From the NCBI RefSeq assembly GCF_023349125.1, contig NZ_JAKIKT010000001.1, forward strand, positions 620,001 through 684,000: a DNA stretch of 64,000 nt, written 5' to 3'. Both the position numbers and the translations under genes were made by a program. Positions 9,808 through 18,309 of the stretch are shown piece after piece. The stretch comes from Shewanella corallii. Its GTDB lineage: Bacteria; Pseudomonadota; Gammaproteobacteria; Enterobacterales; Shewanellaceae. A model generated the notes under the pieces. That model saw nothing but the letters and a program-made list of their open reading frames with translations. It was not told the DNA's origin and did no database searches. Position 1 is the stretch's first letter. The number at the start of each line of letters is the position of its first letter.

Positions 9808-10158
9808 ATCCCTGTCACCTTAAAAACCGGCCTGGATCATCCATGCTTGTTACCACGTTTTCTTAATACGCGGCCTTTGCCGAATATCGTCAGTGTTAGT
9901 GGTTATATAACATGCAGTAGCATTGTCCCCCAAATGGAAAATCCCAATGAATGGGAAACAAAATCAACAAGGTTATGGGTTTGGGTATCTTGGTAAGTAA
10001 AGAGGTAATAACAAGGTCGTGGTTATAAATACTGGCAATGATTACAAGCAAGGCTGATTGGGTTGCATATTGTATTGTCGGTAGATAAAAATGTTTAAAT
10101 AAAGTTGTAAACGCTAATGAAAATAGATCTCATTTAATGTAGTGTGTCCAGCATCATA
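9808..10158. other. Intergenic region upstream of the porin-imelysin genes
   Basis: AT-rich spacer between divergent genes. I see no ORF or RNA gene in it. Its right end holds a Fur-box-like inverted repeat. The rest carries several TATAAT-like sequences that I cannot rank by eye. Confidence 0.5.
10118..10132. promoter_or_regulatory. Candidate Fur box upstream of the porin/imelysin/di-heme genes
   Basis: TGAAAAT-A-GATCTCA matches 10 of 14 positions of the 7-1-7 Fur consensus TGATAAT-N-ATTATCA. It is flanked by AATGA (10116-10120) and TCATT (10130-10134), a perfect outer inverted repeat. It lies about 30-60 bases before the possible starts of the first gene. Imelysin-type proteins are iron-regulated in characterised bacteria, which supports the call, but binding is unproven. 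Confidence 0.45.
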
Positions 10159-11610
10159 ATGATGGGGGACACACAATTGAACGAGAACAGGAGAAAATCT
10201 GCAGGCCGGAAGCGAACGGCATTGCTGAGTAAAACCGTATTGGCTGTTGCTTGTGGTTTCACGAGCCTAGGGGCTCAGGCGCAGGTCGACCCACAAAAGT
10301 TGGCAGAGGCGATTGAGCGTCAGGAGGCTGAGTTAACCAAACTCAAACAGGAATTGGCTGCTCTGAAAGCTCAGCAGGCCAGCAGCGAAAAAGAAATAGC
10401 CAGAGTAGAGAAGGCGGCGTCCAAAGCGTCGGTATCGACGGCTACAGCCAGCACCAGTACCTGGGACAGACTCAGTTTCAGCTCATACGGTACCTTGAGC
10501 TTCACCAGTGATGAGTATTTTGACAATGTTCAGGACACGACGCCGGAAAGGCGTAACAGATTTGACCTGGAACGTATCGTCACTGAATTTGGCTACCAGT
10601 TCAACGAACATTGGGATATGGAAGTTGAAATCGAGTATGAACACGGCGGCACTGGTGCGGCACTGGAATATGATGGTTTCGATGAGTTTGGTGAGTTTGA
10701 AACTGAAATCGAAGCCGGTGGTGAAGTCCTTATTGAGAAAGCACAAATCCGCTATCGTCCTTCTGACCGCTTTGGCGTCAAGTTCGGTAATATCCATGTC
10801 CCCATGGGCTTATCTACTATCCTGCACAAACCCAACGAATACCTTACCGTGACGCGCCATCGCAGCGAAGCCGCTATGTTACCGGCGACCTGGAATGAGA
10901 TGGGTATCGGGGTATTTGGCCAGTTTGATGACTTTCATTATCAGGCCCAATTGCTGAGTGGACTGAATTCCGAATATTTCCGCACCTACAACTGGGTGGC
11001 CAATGGTCATCAAAAGCGCTTTGAACACATCAATGCCGACGAGCCGGCATTTGCTGTGCGCCTGGATTATGGGGACTTCAAGAAAGGTTCAGCCGTCGGG
11101 CTTGCCTATTACTACGGTAAGACTGGTGGCAACCGTCATAAAAGCAACAAGCTGAGTGCTGATGCCGATGTCAGCATCTTCTCTGCCGCAGCGGCCTGGG
11201 TCGAAGGGCCTTACATCCTGCGTGGGCAATACCTTTACGGCACCCTGTCCGATACCAATGCCATTACCCAAGCCAATAAGACTACACCCGGCTTACGTCC
11301 GGGTAACTTCGCCCAGTTGGGATCTGAGTCCATGGCCTTCTTTGTGGAAGCTGGACTTGATTTGAATCACTGGTTTGACGTTCCCGTCACAGTATTTGCC
11401 AACCTGGATTACGCCAACCCTTTGTGGGAAGTGGAGAACGGAGAGCCGAGCAAGCGATTTGAAAATACCTGGAGCAGCTTGGGGCTGAATTATCACCCTG
11501 TTCCCGAACTGGTGATCAAAGCAGAGGGTGGTTTGCATCAGGTGGCAGTTGCCTCGATTCCGGATACCTACTTCTTCGCGCTGGGCGTTGGCTATCAGTT
11601 CAAGCTTTAA
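10159..11610 (+). CDS. Porin-like outer-membrane protein with N-terminal coiled coil
   Basis: After an N-terminal Arg/Lys-rich stretch and a signal sequence ending LGAQAQ comes a short coiled coil of about 40 residues (AEAIERQEAELTKLKQELAA). It is followed by a barrel of alternating amphipathic strands rich in aromatic residues, ending GVGYQFKL with the usual hydrophobic last strand. Coiled coil plus barrel is the plan of OprP/OprO-like and trimeric porins. ATG 10159, ATG 10162 and TTG 10177 are all possible starts; TTG 10177 has GGGGGAC upstream. It is 36 bases before the imelysin gene and probably co-transcribed with it, so transport of iron or another metal is likely but inferred. Confidence 0.75.
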   Translation: MMGDTQLNENRRKSAGRKRTALLSKTVLAVACGFTSLGAQAQVDPQKLAEAIERQEAELTKLKQELAALKAQQASSEKEIARVEKAASKASVSTATASTSTWDRLSFSSYGTLSFTSDEYFDNVQDTTPERRNRFDLERIVTEFGYQFNEHWDMEVEIEYEHGGTGAALEYDGFDEFGEFETEIEAGGEVLIEKAQIRYRPSDRFGVKFGNIHVPMGLSTILHKPNEYLTVTRHRSEAAMLPATWNEMGIGVFGQFDDFHYQAQLLSGLNSEYFRTYNWVANGHQKRFEHINADEPAFAVRLDYGDFKKGSAVGLAYYYGKTGGNRHKSNKLSADADVSIFSAAAAWVEGPYILRGQYLYGTLSDTNAITQANKTTPGLRPGNFAQLGSESMAFFVEAGLDLNHWFDVPVTVFANLDYANPLWEVENGEPSKRFENTWSSLGLNYHPVPELVIKAEGGLHQVAVASIPDTYFFALGVGYQFKL

Positions 11611-11646
11611 CGATTTAAAACATAACTTTAAAAAATGGAGTTTAGT

Positions 11647-12804
11647 ATGACTATGCGTAAAACACTGGTCGCGGCATCTCTGGTTTCAGTACTGGCTGCC
11701 TGTGGCGGCAGCGGCTCAGACGACAGTTCAACCACGCCACCCACGCCGGATAACAGCTTCAGTTTTGATGCAACACCCATGATTAACAATCTGACTGACA
11801 ATGTGATTGTTGCCGGCTATGCCGATCTTGCTGCCAAAGCGGAAACAGCATTGCAAGCCACCCAAACCTTGGTTGCCACGCCAAATCAGGCAAACCTGGA
11901 GGCCGCTCAGGACGCCTGGAAAGCATCACGTCAGCCATGGGAGCAAGGTGAGTCTCATATCTTTGGTCCGGTTGATTCTATGGGAATTGACCCCCACCTG
12001 GACACCTGGCCTCTGAATACTACAGATCTGCAGACTGCGCTGGCCAGCAATGCCAGCTTTGATGCTGCCACCATACGACAATGGAATGATGATGTGCAGG
12101 GGTTCCATACCATGGAGTTCTTACTATTTGGTGATGGGGTTAATGACAACGAAAAAGCTATCGGTGAAATGACGGCGGCTGAGCGGGATTATCTGATGGC
12201 TGTTGCTGAGGTATTCCGTGATTACGCCAAAGCCCTGGATGATGCCTGGCAGGTGAGTCACAACCCTCAGGACACCAATGCCAAACCCTACGCTGAATTA
12301 CTGAAGGCGCCTGGCAGCAGTGATAACACCTTTTACAGCTCAGAGCTGGCCGTGGTGGAAGAGCTAATCAATGGCCTTATCGGCATTGTTGACGAAGTAG
12401 GTAACGGCAAGATTGCAGACCCCTTGGGTGATGCCGTTGGCAGCGCTGATACCAGTAAGGTTGAATCCCAATACAGCTGGAACTCCCTGGCTGACTTTGC
12501 CGATAACATTAAAGGTGTACGCAATGTCTATCAGGGTGAATTTTCAGGCCAGGCTGACCAACCTGGACTGATTGATTTTGTTAATGCAGCAGACAGTGCC
12601 CTGGCAACCCGCATCGCCGCAGAAATTGATGACGCCATCATCAAGATCCAGGCGATTGAAGGCAGCACTGGCATGCCATTTCGTCAGGCGATTCTGGATG
12701 ACGATGGACGTCAACGTGTGCAGGTTGCTGTAGATGCGCTGACCAAGTTGCAGACCAGTCTTGAGTCAGATGTTTTGCCTCTGCTCAGCCGCTGGCAGCA
12801 GTAA
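11647..12804 (+). CDS. Imelysin-family (peptidase M75-like) lipoprotein
   Basis: An exported lipoprotein of 385 residues. The lipobox VLAAC gives lipid-modified Cys19, followed by a Gly/Ser/Asp linker. The imelysin GxHxxE motif is present as G152-F-H154-T-M-E157. Members such as IrpA, ICMP and EfeO-related proteins act in periplasmic iron handling; peptidase activity is generally doubted. Start 11647 has GGAG six bases upstream, inside the longer frame that begins at 11635. It sits between the porin and the di-heme lipoprotein, a grouping typical of imelysin loci. Confidence 0.9.
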   Translation: MTMRKTLVAASLVSVLAACGGSGSDDSSTTPPTPDNSFSFDATPMINNLTDNVIVAGYADLAAKAETALQATQTLVATPNQANLEAAQDAWKASRQPWEQGESHIFGPVDSMGIDPHLDTWPLNTTDLQTALASNASFDAATIRQWNDDVQGFHTMEFLLFGDGVNDNEKAIGEMTAAERDYLMAVAEVFRDYAKALDDAWQVSHNPQDTNAKPYAELLKAPGSSDNTFYSSELAVVEELINGLIGIVDEVGNGKIADPLGDAVGSADTSKVESQYSWNSLADFADNIKGVRNVYQGEFSGQADQPGLIDFVNAADSALATRIAAEIDDAIIKIQAIEGSTGMPFRQAILDDDGRQRVQVAVDALTKLQTSLESDVLPLLSRWQQ

Positions 12805-12813
12805 AGCCTGCAG

Positions 12814-12849
12814 AATCAACCGGTGAGGTGGGGGCTTTGCCGGTTGATT
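12814..12849 (+). repeat. Intergenic hairpin between imelysin and di-heme genes
   Basis: AATCAACCGG and CCGGTTGATT form a perfect 10-bp inverted repeat around a 16-base loop. There is only a three-T tail, so it may be an attenuator or an RNA-processing and stability element rather than a full terminator. Confidence 0.6.
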
Positions 12850-12896
12850 TATCACTATTTTCAAAACAATAAAAAAGCAATCTGGTGAGTGTGAAG

Positions 12897-14522
12897 ATGA
12901 ATGAATCCAAATTGATTATATCGCTGCTGCTGGGGATGAGCCTGGCGGCTTGCGGTGGCAGTGGCGGGGACAGTGGCACCACGCCACCTCCCCCTGAACC
13001 TCCTGCGCCCAGTTATCCTGACTATACGGATGTTTCAGCTCTGGGTGGTGAGACGACGACGTTTGATACGTCCAACTCGGGGCATGGTTTTTCCACTCCA
13101 GCCCCAAATTTAACAGACGCTGAGCTGGACCTGCATCTAACAGGTGACGCAGCTTTTGAAACCAGCTTTACCACGGCGCCGAATTTGGAGCATCCGGATT
13201 TGGATGGTCTGGGGCCTGTATTCAATAACGCTGACTGTAACTCCTGTCACCAAAGAGATGGCCGTAACTCCACCATATTACCGCCTGCTGGCAGCGAGCG
13301 TATTAAGCTGGGAGCTGATGCAGGTATTTTTCTGCGCATGAGTCTACCTTTTGATGTGCCATGTGAAGTGCCTGCGGCTGCCAATGACTTTTGTTCACCC
13401 GTTGCAGTGCCCGGCTTTGGTACTCAGTTGTTTCATCGGGGGGTGCTGAAAGCACGGGCTGATTGGGAAGACTATCCCTTTATCGGTCAGGCTGATGTTT
13501 ACCTGTCTTGGGAATACTCCACTGTCAGCTATCCGGACGGTGTTGAAGTGACGTTGAAAAAGCCCAGGTTTGAGATAGAAAACCCCTACGATGCCCCAGG
13601 TGAAACCCGTCAATCAGCCAATGTCACGTCTGCGTTGTTGCAGGACAATGTATTGGTTGGAGCTCGCAACAGTATGCCTGTATTTGGATTGGGTCTGCTG
13701 GAGGCGATTGCTGAGCAGGATATCCTGGCCAATGCCGACCCAGATGATAGCGACAATGATGGAATATCGGGACGGGCAAATTATGTATTTGACGCATTGA
13801 AGGCCAGAGATGGTGATGCCAATCCTGTCAGCTTGGGGCGCTTTGGTTGGAAAGCAAACGCGCCCAGTGTCAGGGCTCAGGGACTGGAAGCACTGCGCAG
13901 CGATATGGGGATCACCAGTCCACTGTTTCCTGAAGAGAGTATTGCCGGTACACCCATGCATGACAGCTACCTGACACGAACCGGGTTTAATGATACCGGG
14001 ACAGGTATTGATGGAGAGCCCGAAACCGATCAGGACTTCAGTGACGCGGTTATCTTTTACGTGGAAACCCTGGCTGTGCCGGCCCGCAGAAATGTAGCCG
14101 ACAGCAATGTAAGGGAAGGCGCCAGACTGTTCCAGCAGGTCAACTGCACCGCTTGCCATACGCCAAAATTTGTCACCCAAAGCAGCGGTGATATAGGTGG
14201 TGTGGCTATGCCTGCCGGACTGGCTGCACAAACGATTTATCCATTCAGCGATATGCTACTGCACGATATGGGGGATGATTTGGCTGACAACCGTCCGGAT
14301 TTTCTCGCCAATGGCAAAGAGTGGCGCACCCGTCCCTTGTGGGGATTGGGGTTGACGCAAACTGTGAATCCCCAGGCTGGCTTTTTACATGACAGCAGGG
14401 CGGCAACCGTTGAGGAGGCCGTTTTGTGGCATGGCGGCGAGGCGCAAGATAGCAGAGATGCCTTTATGGCGCTGAATGCCAATGAGCGGGCACAGTTACT
14501 GTCATTTTTGATGAGTCTCTAG
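12897..14522 (+). CDS. Di-heme oxidoreductase-like lipoprotein (DUF1111 family)
   Basis: A secreted lipoprotein of 541 residues with a lipobox ending LAAC (Cys19) and a Pro-rich linker. Two c-type heme motifs are present, CNSCH at residues 114-118 and CTACH at residues 417-421, as in the 'thiol oxidoreductase' DUF1111 proteins related to di-heme cytochrome c peroxidases. A possible calcium-type loop DPDDSDNDGISG lies mid-protein. These proteins commonly accompany imelysin genes in iron-regulated clusters, and a redox step in iron uptake is inferred. A GTG 12 bases upstream is an alternative start. It is the last gene of the unit. Confidence 0.88.
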   Translation: MNESKLIISLLLGMSLAACGGSGGDSGTTPPPPEPPAPSYPDYTDVSALGGETTTFDTSNSGHGFSTPAPNLTDAELDLHLTGDAAFETSFTTAPNLEHPDLDGLGPVFNNADCNSCHQRDGRNSTILPPAGSERIKLGADAGIFLRMSLPFDVPCEVPAAANDFCSPVAVPGFGTQLFHRGVLKARADWEDYPFIGQADVYLSWEYSTVSYPDGVEVTLKKPRFEIENPYDAPGETRQSANVTSALLQDNVLVGARNSMPVFGLGLLEAIAEQDILANADPDDSDNDGISGRANYVFDALKARDGDANPVSLGRFGWKANAPSVRAQGLEALRSDMGITSPLFPEESIAGTPMHDSYLTRTGFNDTGTGIDGEPETDQDFSDAVIFYVETLAVPARRNVADSNVREGARLFQQVNCTACHTPKFVTQSSGDIGGVAMPAGLAAQTIYPFSDMLLHDMGDDLADNRPDFLANGKEWRTRPLWGLGLTQTVNPQAGFLHDSRAATVEEAVLWHGGEAQDSRDAFMALNANERAQLLSFLMSL

Positions 14523-14901
14523 TACGGGGAGGATTTCTGAGCAAGGGGGGAATAAAAAACACGCAAGCGAGAGCTGAACCTGGAAGCTTGGTTTTGATAG
14601 AGCCCCGGAGGTGAATCTATTTAACAGATTCAAGGCAGTAGACTTTGGTACATTTCAATAAAAGGCCGTGGCTTAGTGCTGCGGCTTTTTATTTTCAAAA
14701 TCAGTAAATTAAGTGAAGATGCAATTTTGAATTCTAAGTTAATGTTTTTGAGGGTATTGGTAGAAAGAATTTTTGTGAATTGGGTATAAGTTTCATCTTT
14801 TGCTGTTTTTGATGGATGCAGAGAGTGATCCGCTTCATAAAACTGCCTGAACATATCCCCTACACTGGGCTGAGAAAAAGTGCAAACCAGCAGAGTCTCA
14901 G
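14523..14901. other. Intergenic region with terminator, otherwise empty
   Basis: This holds a small GAATCT/AGATTC hairpin near 14614, the terminator noted separately, and an AT-rich stretch before hemG. A minus-strand frame of 74 codons crosses it, but it has no ribosome site and low-complexity composition. Confidence 0.5.
14661..14693 (+). terminator. Rho-independent terminator after the di-heme gene
   Basis: GCCGTGGC-TTAGT-GCTGCGGC forms an 8-bp stem including two G-T pairs, followed by TTTTTATTTT. It is 140 bases past the stop codon. Confidence 0.6.
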
Positions 14902-15447
14902 ATGAGCAAAACCCTGATCCTATATTCCAGTGTGCATGGTCACACCCATAAAATCTGTGAACGCATCAAGCAGCAACTGTGTGAACTGGGGGAAGATGTC
15001 ACCCTGAGCACCTTTGTCGAGGCACCGTCACTGACTGAGTTTGACAAGGTGCTTATTGGTGCCAGCATCCGCCACGGTAAGCATAATCCGGCGGTGCTGA
15101 CTTATGTGAATGAGCATAGGGATGAATTGGATAGCAAACAAAATGGCTTCTTCTCTGTGAGCCTGGTGGCTCGTAAGCCGATGAAAAATACTGCGGATAC
15201 CAACCCTTATATGCAGGCGTTCCTGAGTCAGGTGAGCTGGCAGCCAAAGATGCTGGAAGTGTTTGGTGGTCGCCTGAACTATGGTGGCTATGGGGCGATG
15301 GACAGAAACATCATTCGCTTCATCATGTGGATTACCAAGGGGCCGACTGATCCCAATGTGGATATCGACTTTACCGATTGGAACAAGGTTGAAGCCTTTG
15401 CCGGTCGTTTCGCCAATCAATCCGGCACCGTGGGACAAGCAGCATGA
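14902..15447 (+). CDS. hemG: Menaquinone-dependent protoporphyrinogen IX dehydrogenase
   Basis: Flavodoxin-like enzyme that oxidises protoporphyrinogen IX to protoporphyrin IX at the membrane, the penultimate step of heme synthesis. The FMN phosphate loop YSSVHGHTHKI lies at residues 8-18. The family blocks ASIRHGKHNP and SVSLVARKPMKN follow, and GGRLNYGGYGAMDRNIIRFIM is the HemG-specific insertion region. Length is 181 residues. Its stop overlaps the start of the next gene by ATGA. Confidence 0.95.
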   Translation: MSKTLILYSSVHGHTHKICERIKQQLCELGEDVTLSTFVEAPSLTEFDKVLIGASIRHGKHNPAVLTYVNEHRDELDSKQNGFFSVSLVARKPMKNTADTNPYMQAFLSQVSWQPKMLEVFGGRLNYGGYGAMDRNIIRFIMWITKGPTDPNVDIDFTDWNKVEAFAGRFANQSGTVGQAA

Positions 15448-15956
15448 AATGGTGGCAGCGACTGAGTGACAGATTGCACCTGTTGGTAATGCTGCCAACT
15501 GTGTTTCTGTTGGTGACCAGTCCCTGGATATTTATGGCGCGGCAACTGCCGGCCAATGCCTCTTTCTGGAACCTCTCCCATGTTTATCTGGGGCTGCTGA
15601 CCTGCGTGCTTGCTTGCCTGTTCCTGTTTACTAATCTTCTGGGTGGAACCTGGCGTCAATATTTCCCCTGGGTAGCCGGTGATATTCAACCTTTGCTGAA
15701 GGACATCACCGGGCTGTTCAAACTCAAACTGCCGGTCGCCGGTGGTCGGGGCCTGTTCAGTGTGATTGAAGGCCTGACCATGCTGGGGCTGGTGACCACA
15801 GGTATTACTGGCCTGATGTGGTATCTCACCCAGGGCAGCGCCGATGCGCTGAGCTGGCGGGCATGGCATATCGACAGTGCCATGGTGTTTGTTGGCCTGC
15901 TGTGTGTACATGTGGTTTGTGCGCTGTCGCATCTGTTGGATTTTTTGCGGCAGTAG
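15444..15956 (+). CDS. Cytochrome b561-like four-helix membrane protein
   Basis: A 170-residue protein with four predicted membrane helices (about residues 13-32, 46-66, 107-127 and 143-165). His residues are placed for heme ligation: H12, H46, H142, H156 and H163. This layout matches small prokaryotic cytochrome b561/b-type di-heme proteins. It overlaps the hemG stop by four bases, so the two are translationally coupled. A role in passing electrons between HemG and the quinone pool is possible but inferred. Confidence 0.75.
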   Translation: MKWWQRLSDRLHLLVMLPTVFLLVTSPWIFMARQLPANASFWNLSHVYLGLLTCVLACLFLFTNLLGGTWRQYFPWVAGDIQPLLKDITGLFKLKLPVAGGRGLFSVIEGLTMLGLVTTGITGLMWYLTQGSADALSWRAWHIDSAMVFVGLLCVHVVCALSHLLDFLRQ

Positions 15957-15997
15957 TTTAGGGGGGCTCCTGGTGGGGGAGAGAGAGACTTCTTTAC

Positions 15998-16040
15998 GAG
16001 CCGGGGTGGATATTGAATCCAGCCCGGCTCGATTGTTTTT
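15998..16040 (+). terminator. Terminator after the hemG operon
   Basis: GAGCCGGG and CCCGGCTC form a perfect 8-bp stem, extended by an inner GGAT/ATCC pair and followed by a T-rich tail ending in five T residues. Confidence 0.75.
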
Positions 16041-16322
16041 GCCCTTTAGTGCTGGCTAAGCCGGGTTCTCAATTAGTCCTGTCTACACCCGAGTCAGGGG
16101 CCTTGCTCCTCTATGTTAAACAACTTCCATGTTTAACAGCCAGATCGTCTTCTATCGCTCTATTATGAACGCATTTGCTTCAGGCAAACACTCTTCCCCC
16201 CCGGGGCATCCCAGCCGAAGTTGTCACCTATGGAGCCTTGCAAGCTGTTACTTCGTCCAGAGCTGGAGTGCCTGTTGCCTGGCTTGAAATACAAAGAGAT
16301 ATAGTTAAAGACCTAAAAGACA
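16041..16322. other. Non-coding stretch before the transposase remnant
   Basis: I see no ORF of note and no homology that I can name. It contains the TGTTAAAC/GTTTAACA inverted repeat listed separately. It probably belongs to the same decayed insertion as the transposase tail that follows. Confidence 0.35.
16114..16138. repeat. Perfect 8-bp inverted repeat
   Basis: TGTTAAAC and GTTTAACA are separated by nine bases, in a gene-free stretch next to a transposase remnant. It could be an operator or a leftover of the mobile element. Confidence 0.4.
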
Positions 16323-16448
16323 CGGAAAGAAGCAGAAGTTGATATCGGGCACTACATGGTGTTTGATAACGTACAATGACACCATCAAAGCCTTGAAAAT
16401 ATCACCCCCGAAGAGGTGTGCTTTCGCAACCAAAGGTTAGCAGCATGA
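16323..16448 (+). pseudogene. Remnant of an IS3/IS481-type transposase, C-terminal end
   Basis: In the frame of 16323 the translation reads DIGHYMVFDNVQ, then a stop at 16377-16379, then HHQSLENITPEEVCFRNQ and a final stop. This is the C-terminal signature of DDE transposases of the IS3 and IS481 groups (Y-N-x-x-R-P-H-Q-S-L-x-N-x-T-P-E-E-V). The internal TGA sits exactly where the conserved Arg codon belongs, consistent with a single CGA-to-TGA change. The frame is also closed by a TAA just upstream, and the catalytic domain is missing. It marks past insertion at the edge of the accessory patch. Confidence 0.75.
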
Positions 16449-16545
16449 CTTGGGTGTTCACTTTAAAAAGTCAGATTATTTGTCCCGCTAAGAGGCATTA
16501 GTTCTGATGTTACTTACTTCTTAATGCTTTGATGGGTGTTGAATT

Positions 16546-17454
16546 ATGCTGTTTTTTGCTTTTTTTGTTCTGTTAATTTATATCCTTTCTATTTTATTTG
16601 TTCGTGTCCGTAACCGAGATAGATTTGGCTTGAGTAGACAACTTTCTGATTTTTCTACATTTATGGTGCCATTTAATATTCCGGTATATCTTTTGTCTAA
16701 AGTGCCATTAACCCCATTTGTTGACCGCAAACATTTTCCAGAGCTTGAGATTTTGCAAAGTAATTGGGAGATAATCAGAGACGAAGCTTTGGCTCTATAT
16801 GAAAACGGGCACATTGCGATTAAAAATGATTTGCCTGCCAGTTCTTTTTATAAAGACAATCGATGGACCAGCTTTTATTTGAAAGTATACGATTGTGACA
16901 TCCCGTCAGCTCGTAAATTAGCACCTAAAACCATGGAGTTGATTGATCAGGTGCCTGGGATGAACTTGGCGTTATTTGCCTGTCTAAACTCAGGGAAGAA
17001 GCTGGGTAAGCACCATGATCCATTTGCATTGAGCTTACGATACTCTCTTGGGTTGAGTACGCCAAACTCCAAAGATTGTGCTATTTCAGTTGATGGCCAA
17101 TGGCATATCTGGCGTGACGGCGAGTCAATTCTCTTTGATGAGACTTATGCTCATCACACTCATAATGATAGTGATGCTCCACGTATTATCTTGATGTCAG
17201 ATATCGATCGTCCATTAAAGATCAAGGTTGTTCAAAAGGTATATTACTATTTTGCCAGGTTTTTCAACAGTTTGTTTGTTGTGGATAACATTGACACCAG
17301 TAAGACTGGTATCGGTAATAGAATTACCCCTATTCATGGTAAATACATGGCTTACATAAAAAAAATAAAAAGATGGAACAGGACGGTTTATAAATCTTTG
17401 AAAATTCTAATTGTCGTTTTGGTTGGTTTTTTAATTTATAAGTCAATGATTTAG
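16546..17454 (+). CDS. Aspartyl/asparaginyl beta-hydroxylase-like (LpxO-type) membrane protein
   Basis: A 302-residue protein with a hydrophobic segment at each end (residues 1-20 and about 284-300). The central domain belongs to the Asp/Asn beta-hydroxylase superfamily, Fe(II)/2-oxoglutarate enzymes. The iron-binding H156-x-D158 lies in GKHHDPF, the second His (H203 or H204) in AHHTHND and the 2-oxoglutarate Arg in APRIILMSD. LpxO in this family hydroxylates lipid A acyl chains, and that is the best-known relative, but the substrate is unproven. The gene is clearly AT-richer than its neighbours, uses many TTT/ATT/AAA codons, and lies 97 bases after a transposase remnant, which suggests horizontal acquisition. 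Confidence 0.8.
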   Translation: MLFFAFFVLLIYILSILFVRVRNRDRFGLSRQLSDFSTFMVPFNIPVYLLSKVPLTPFVDRKHFPELEILQSNWEIIRDEALALYENGHIAIKNDLPASSFYKDNRWTSFYLKVYDCDIPSARKLAPKTMELIDQVPGMNLALFACLNSGKKLGKHHDPFALSLRYSLGLSTPNSKDCAISVDGQWHIWRDGESILFDETYAHHTHNDSDAPRIILMSDIDRPLKIKVVQKVYYYFARFFNSLFVVDNIDTSKTGIGNRITPIHGKYMAYIKKIKRWNRTVYKSLKILIVVLVGFLIYKSMI

Positions 17455-17498
17455 TCTTTTTGTGGTTCCAGTTTGTTTTTTACATGGCTGGTAAAATT

Positions 17499-17528
17499 GT
17501 GGCTAAAAGAACTGGTTAGTTTAGCCAC
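17499..17528. repeat. Perfect 9-bp inverted repeat
   Basis: GTGGCTAAA and TTTAGCCAC surround a 12-base loop. On the minus strand the stem is followed by a short run of T residues, so it could act as a weak terminator for leftward transcription. Confidence 0.5.
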
Positions 17529-17623
17529 ACAAGAACGACTGGACTGGCAGTAACCCAGTGTAAACGTCTGAAGCAAGAGGAAGCGCTGAGCAGATTACTA
17601 ACGCTAATATCAATAGGGTTTGT

Positions 17624-17725
17624 ATGCAAGACCCTAAAATTGAAGAGTATTTTTTAAACCTGCACACGTCTGTTATCAACGGGCCTGACGTGCTTATGGC
17701 ATACCATTCAGTGGCTGGGGACTAA
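17624..17725 (+). other. Short 33-codon open frame of uncertain status
   Basis: ATG at 17624 is preceded by AATAGGG and opens a small acidic frame ending VAGD. I cannot relate it to any family. It may be a gene fragment or chance. Confidence 0.2.
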
Positions 17726-17895
17726 TTCTTGTTCGTTCAGTTTCATTTGCCCAAAATGCAGATATGACTTGCTCAGGTAAACTTCTTCCCCCCTGTCATT
17801 TGACCCTCTATAGACCTTCTTCCAGCTTGTAACTCCAATATGCTGCCAGTAGTGTGGCTTTAAGTTGTTGATTGTCTGTGCGAGGGAGTGAGGTT

Positions 17896-18303
17896 GTGAC
17901 ACCGATAGATAAGTTCAGCTTGCATAGCCGGGAGGGGATGTCCGGTGAGCGGGCGCTTAAATCATCGCTCTACTTTGATGGTGCAGACACCAGGCTCAGG
18001 GTTGCCGGTTGGTTGATAGAGAGACAGTTTGAGCTTGCTGACTACTATATGCTGTTGAATAGTTGGGATTGTCCCTTCGAGGAGGGCTGTGAGCTGCTGA
18101 TTATCAGTAAGGATTGGAACCTGGTGGGCAGCTACAGCTTTCAGCCTTTCTATAACAGCTTGTTGTTAACGGATATCAAGATGCTGTCTGCTAACCGCTA
18201 TGAGCTGGTTTTTAACGACTCTGAACGCTTTGAGTTATCAGTTAACTACCCCAGGCAGGGATTATTGAGCAAGGTTATCAAGGTGACCAGAGCAGAGGAT
18301 TAA
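17896..18303 (+). CDS. Hypothetical protein
   Basis: A soluble protein of 135 residues with alternating hydrophobic positions that suggest a mostly beta fold. It has no signal peptide or known motif. I chose the GTG at 17896 because GGGAGTGAGG lies just upstream; a TTG at 17872 in the same frame is the alternative. The next gene starts six bases later, so the pair is probably co-transcribed. No function can be given. Confidence 0.55.
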   Translation: MTPIDKFSLHSREGMSGERALKSSLYFDGADTRLRVAGWLIERQFELADYYMLLNSWDCPFEEGCELLIISKDWNLVGSYSFQPFYNSLLLTDIKMLSANRYELVFNDSERFELSVNYPRQGLLSKVIKVTRAED

Positions 18304-18309
18304 CTTGCG

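Larger units (their letters stand above)
17455..17895. other. Gene-poor accessory stretch
   Basis: No confident gene is present. It holds the GTGGCTAAA/TTTAGCCAC hairpin, a 33-codon plus-strand frame (17624-17725) and a 64-codon minus-strand frame (17708-17902), neither of which I recognise. It may contain decayed gene fragments. Confidence 0.4.

Noticed and set aside
14630..14854. 74-codon minus-strand frame
   Set aside because: It overlaps a terminator, is low in complexity and has no ribosome site.
16041..16322. Group II intron or integron attachment site
   Set aside because: The stretch has no domain V-type hairpin, no attC-like sequence and no reverse transcriptase frame.
17708..17902. 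64-codon minus-strand frame
   Set aside because: No recognisable family; it overlaps the start of the plus-strand gene at 17896. A real fragment cannot be excluded.
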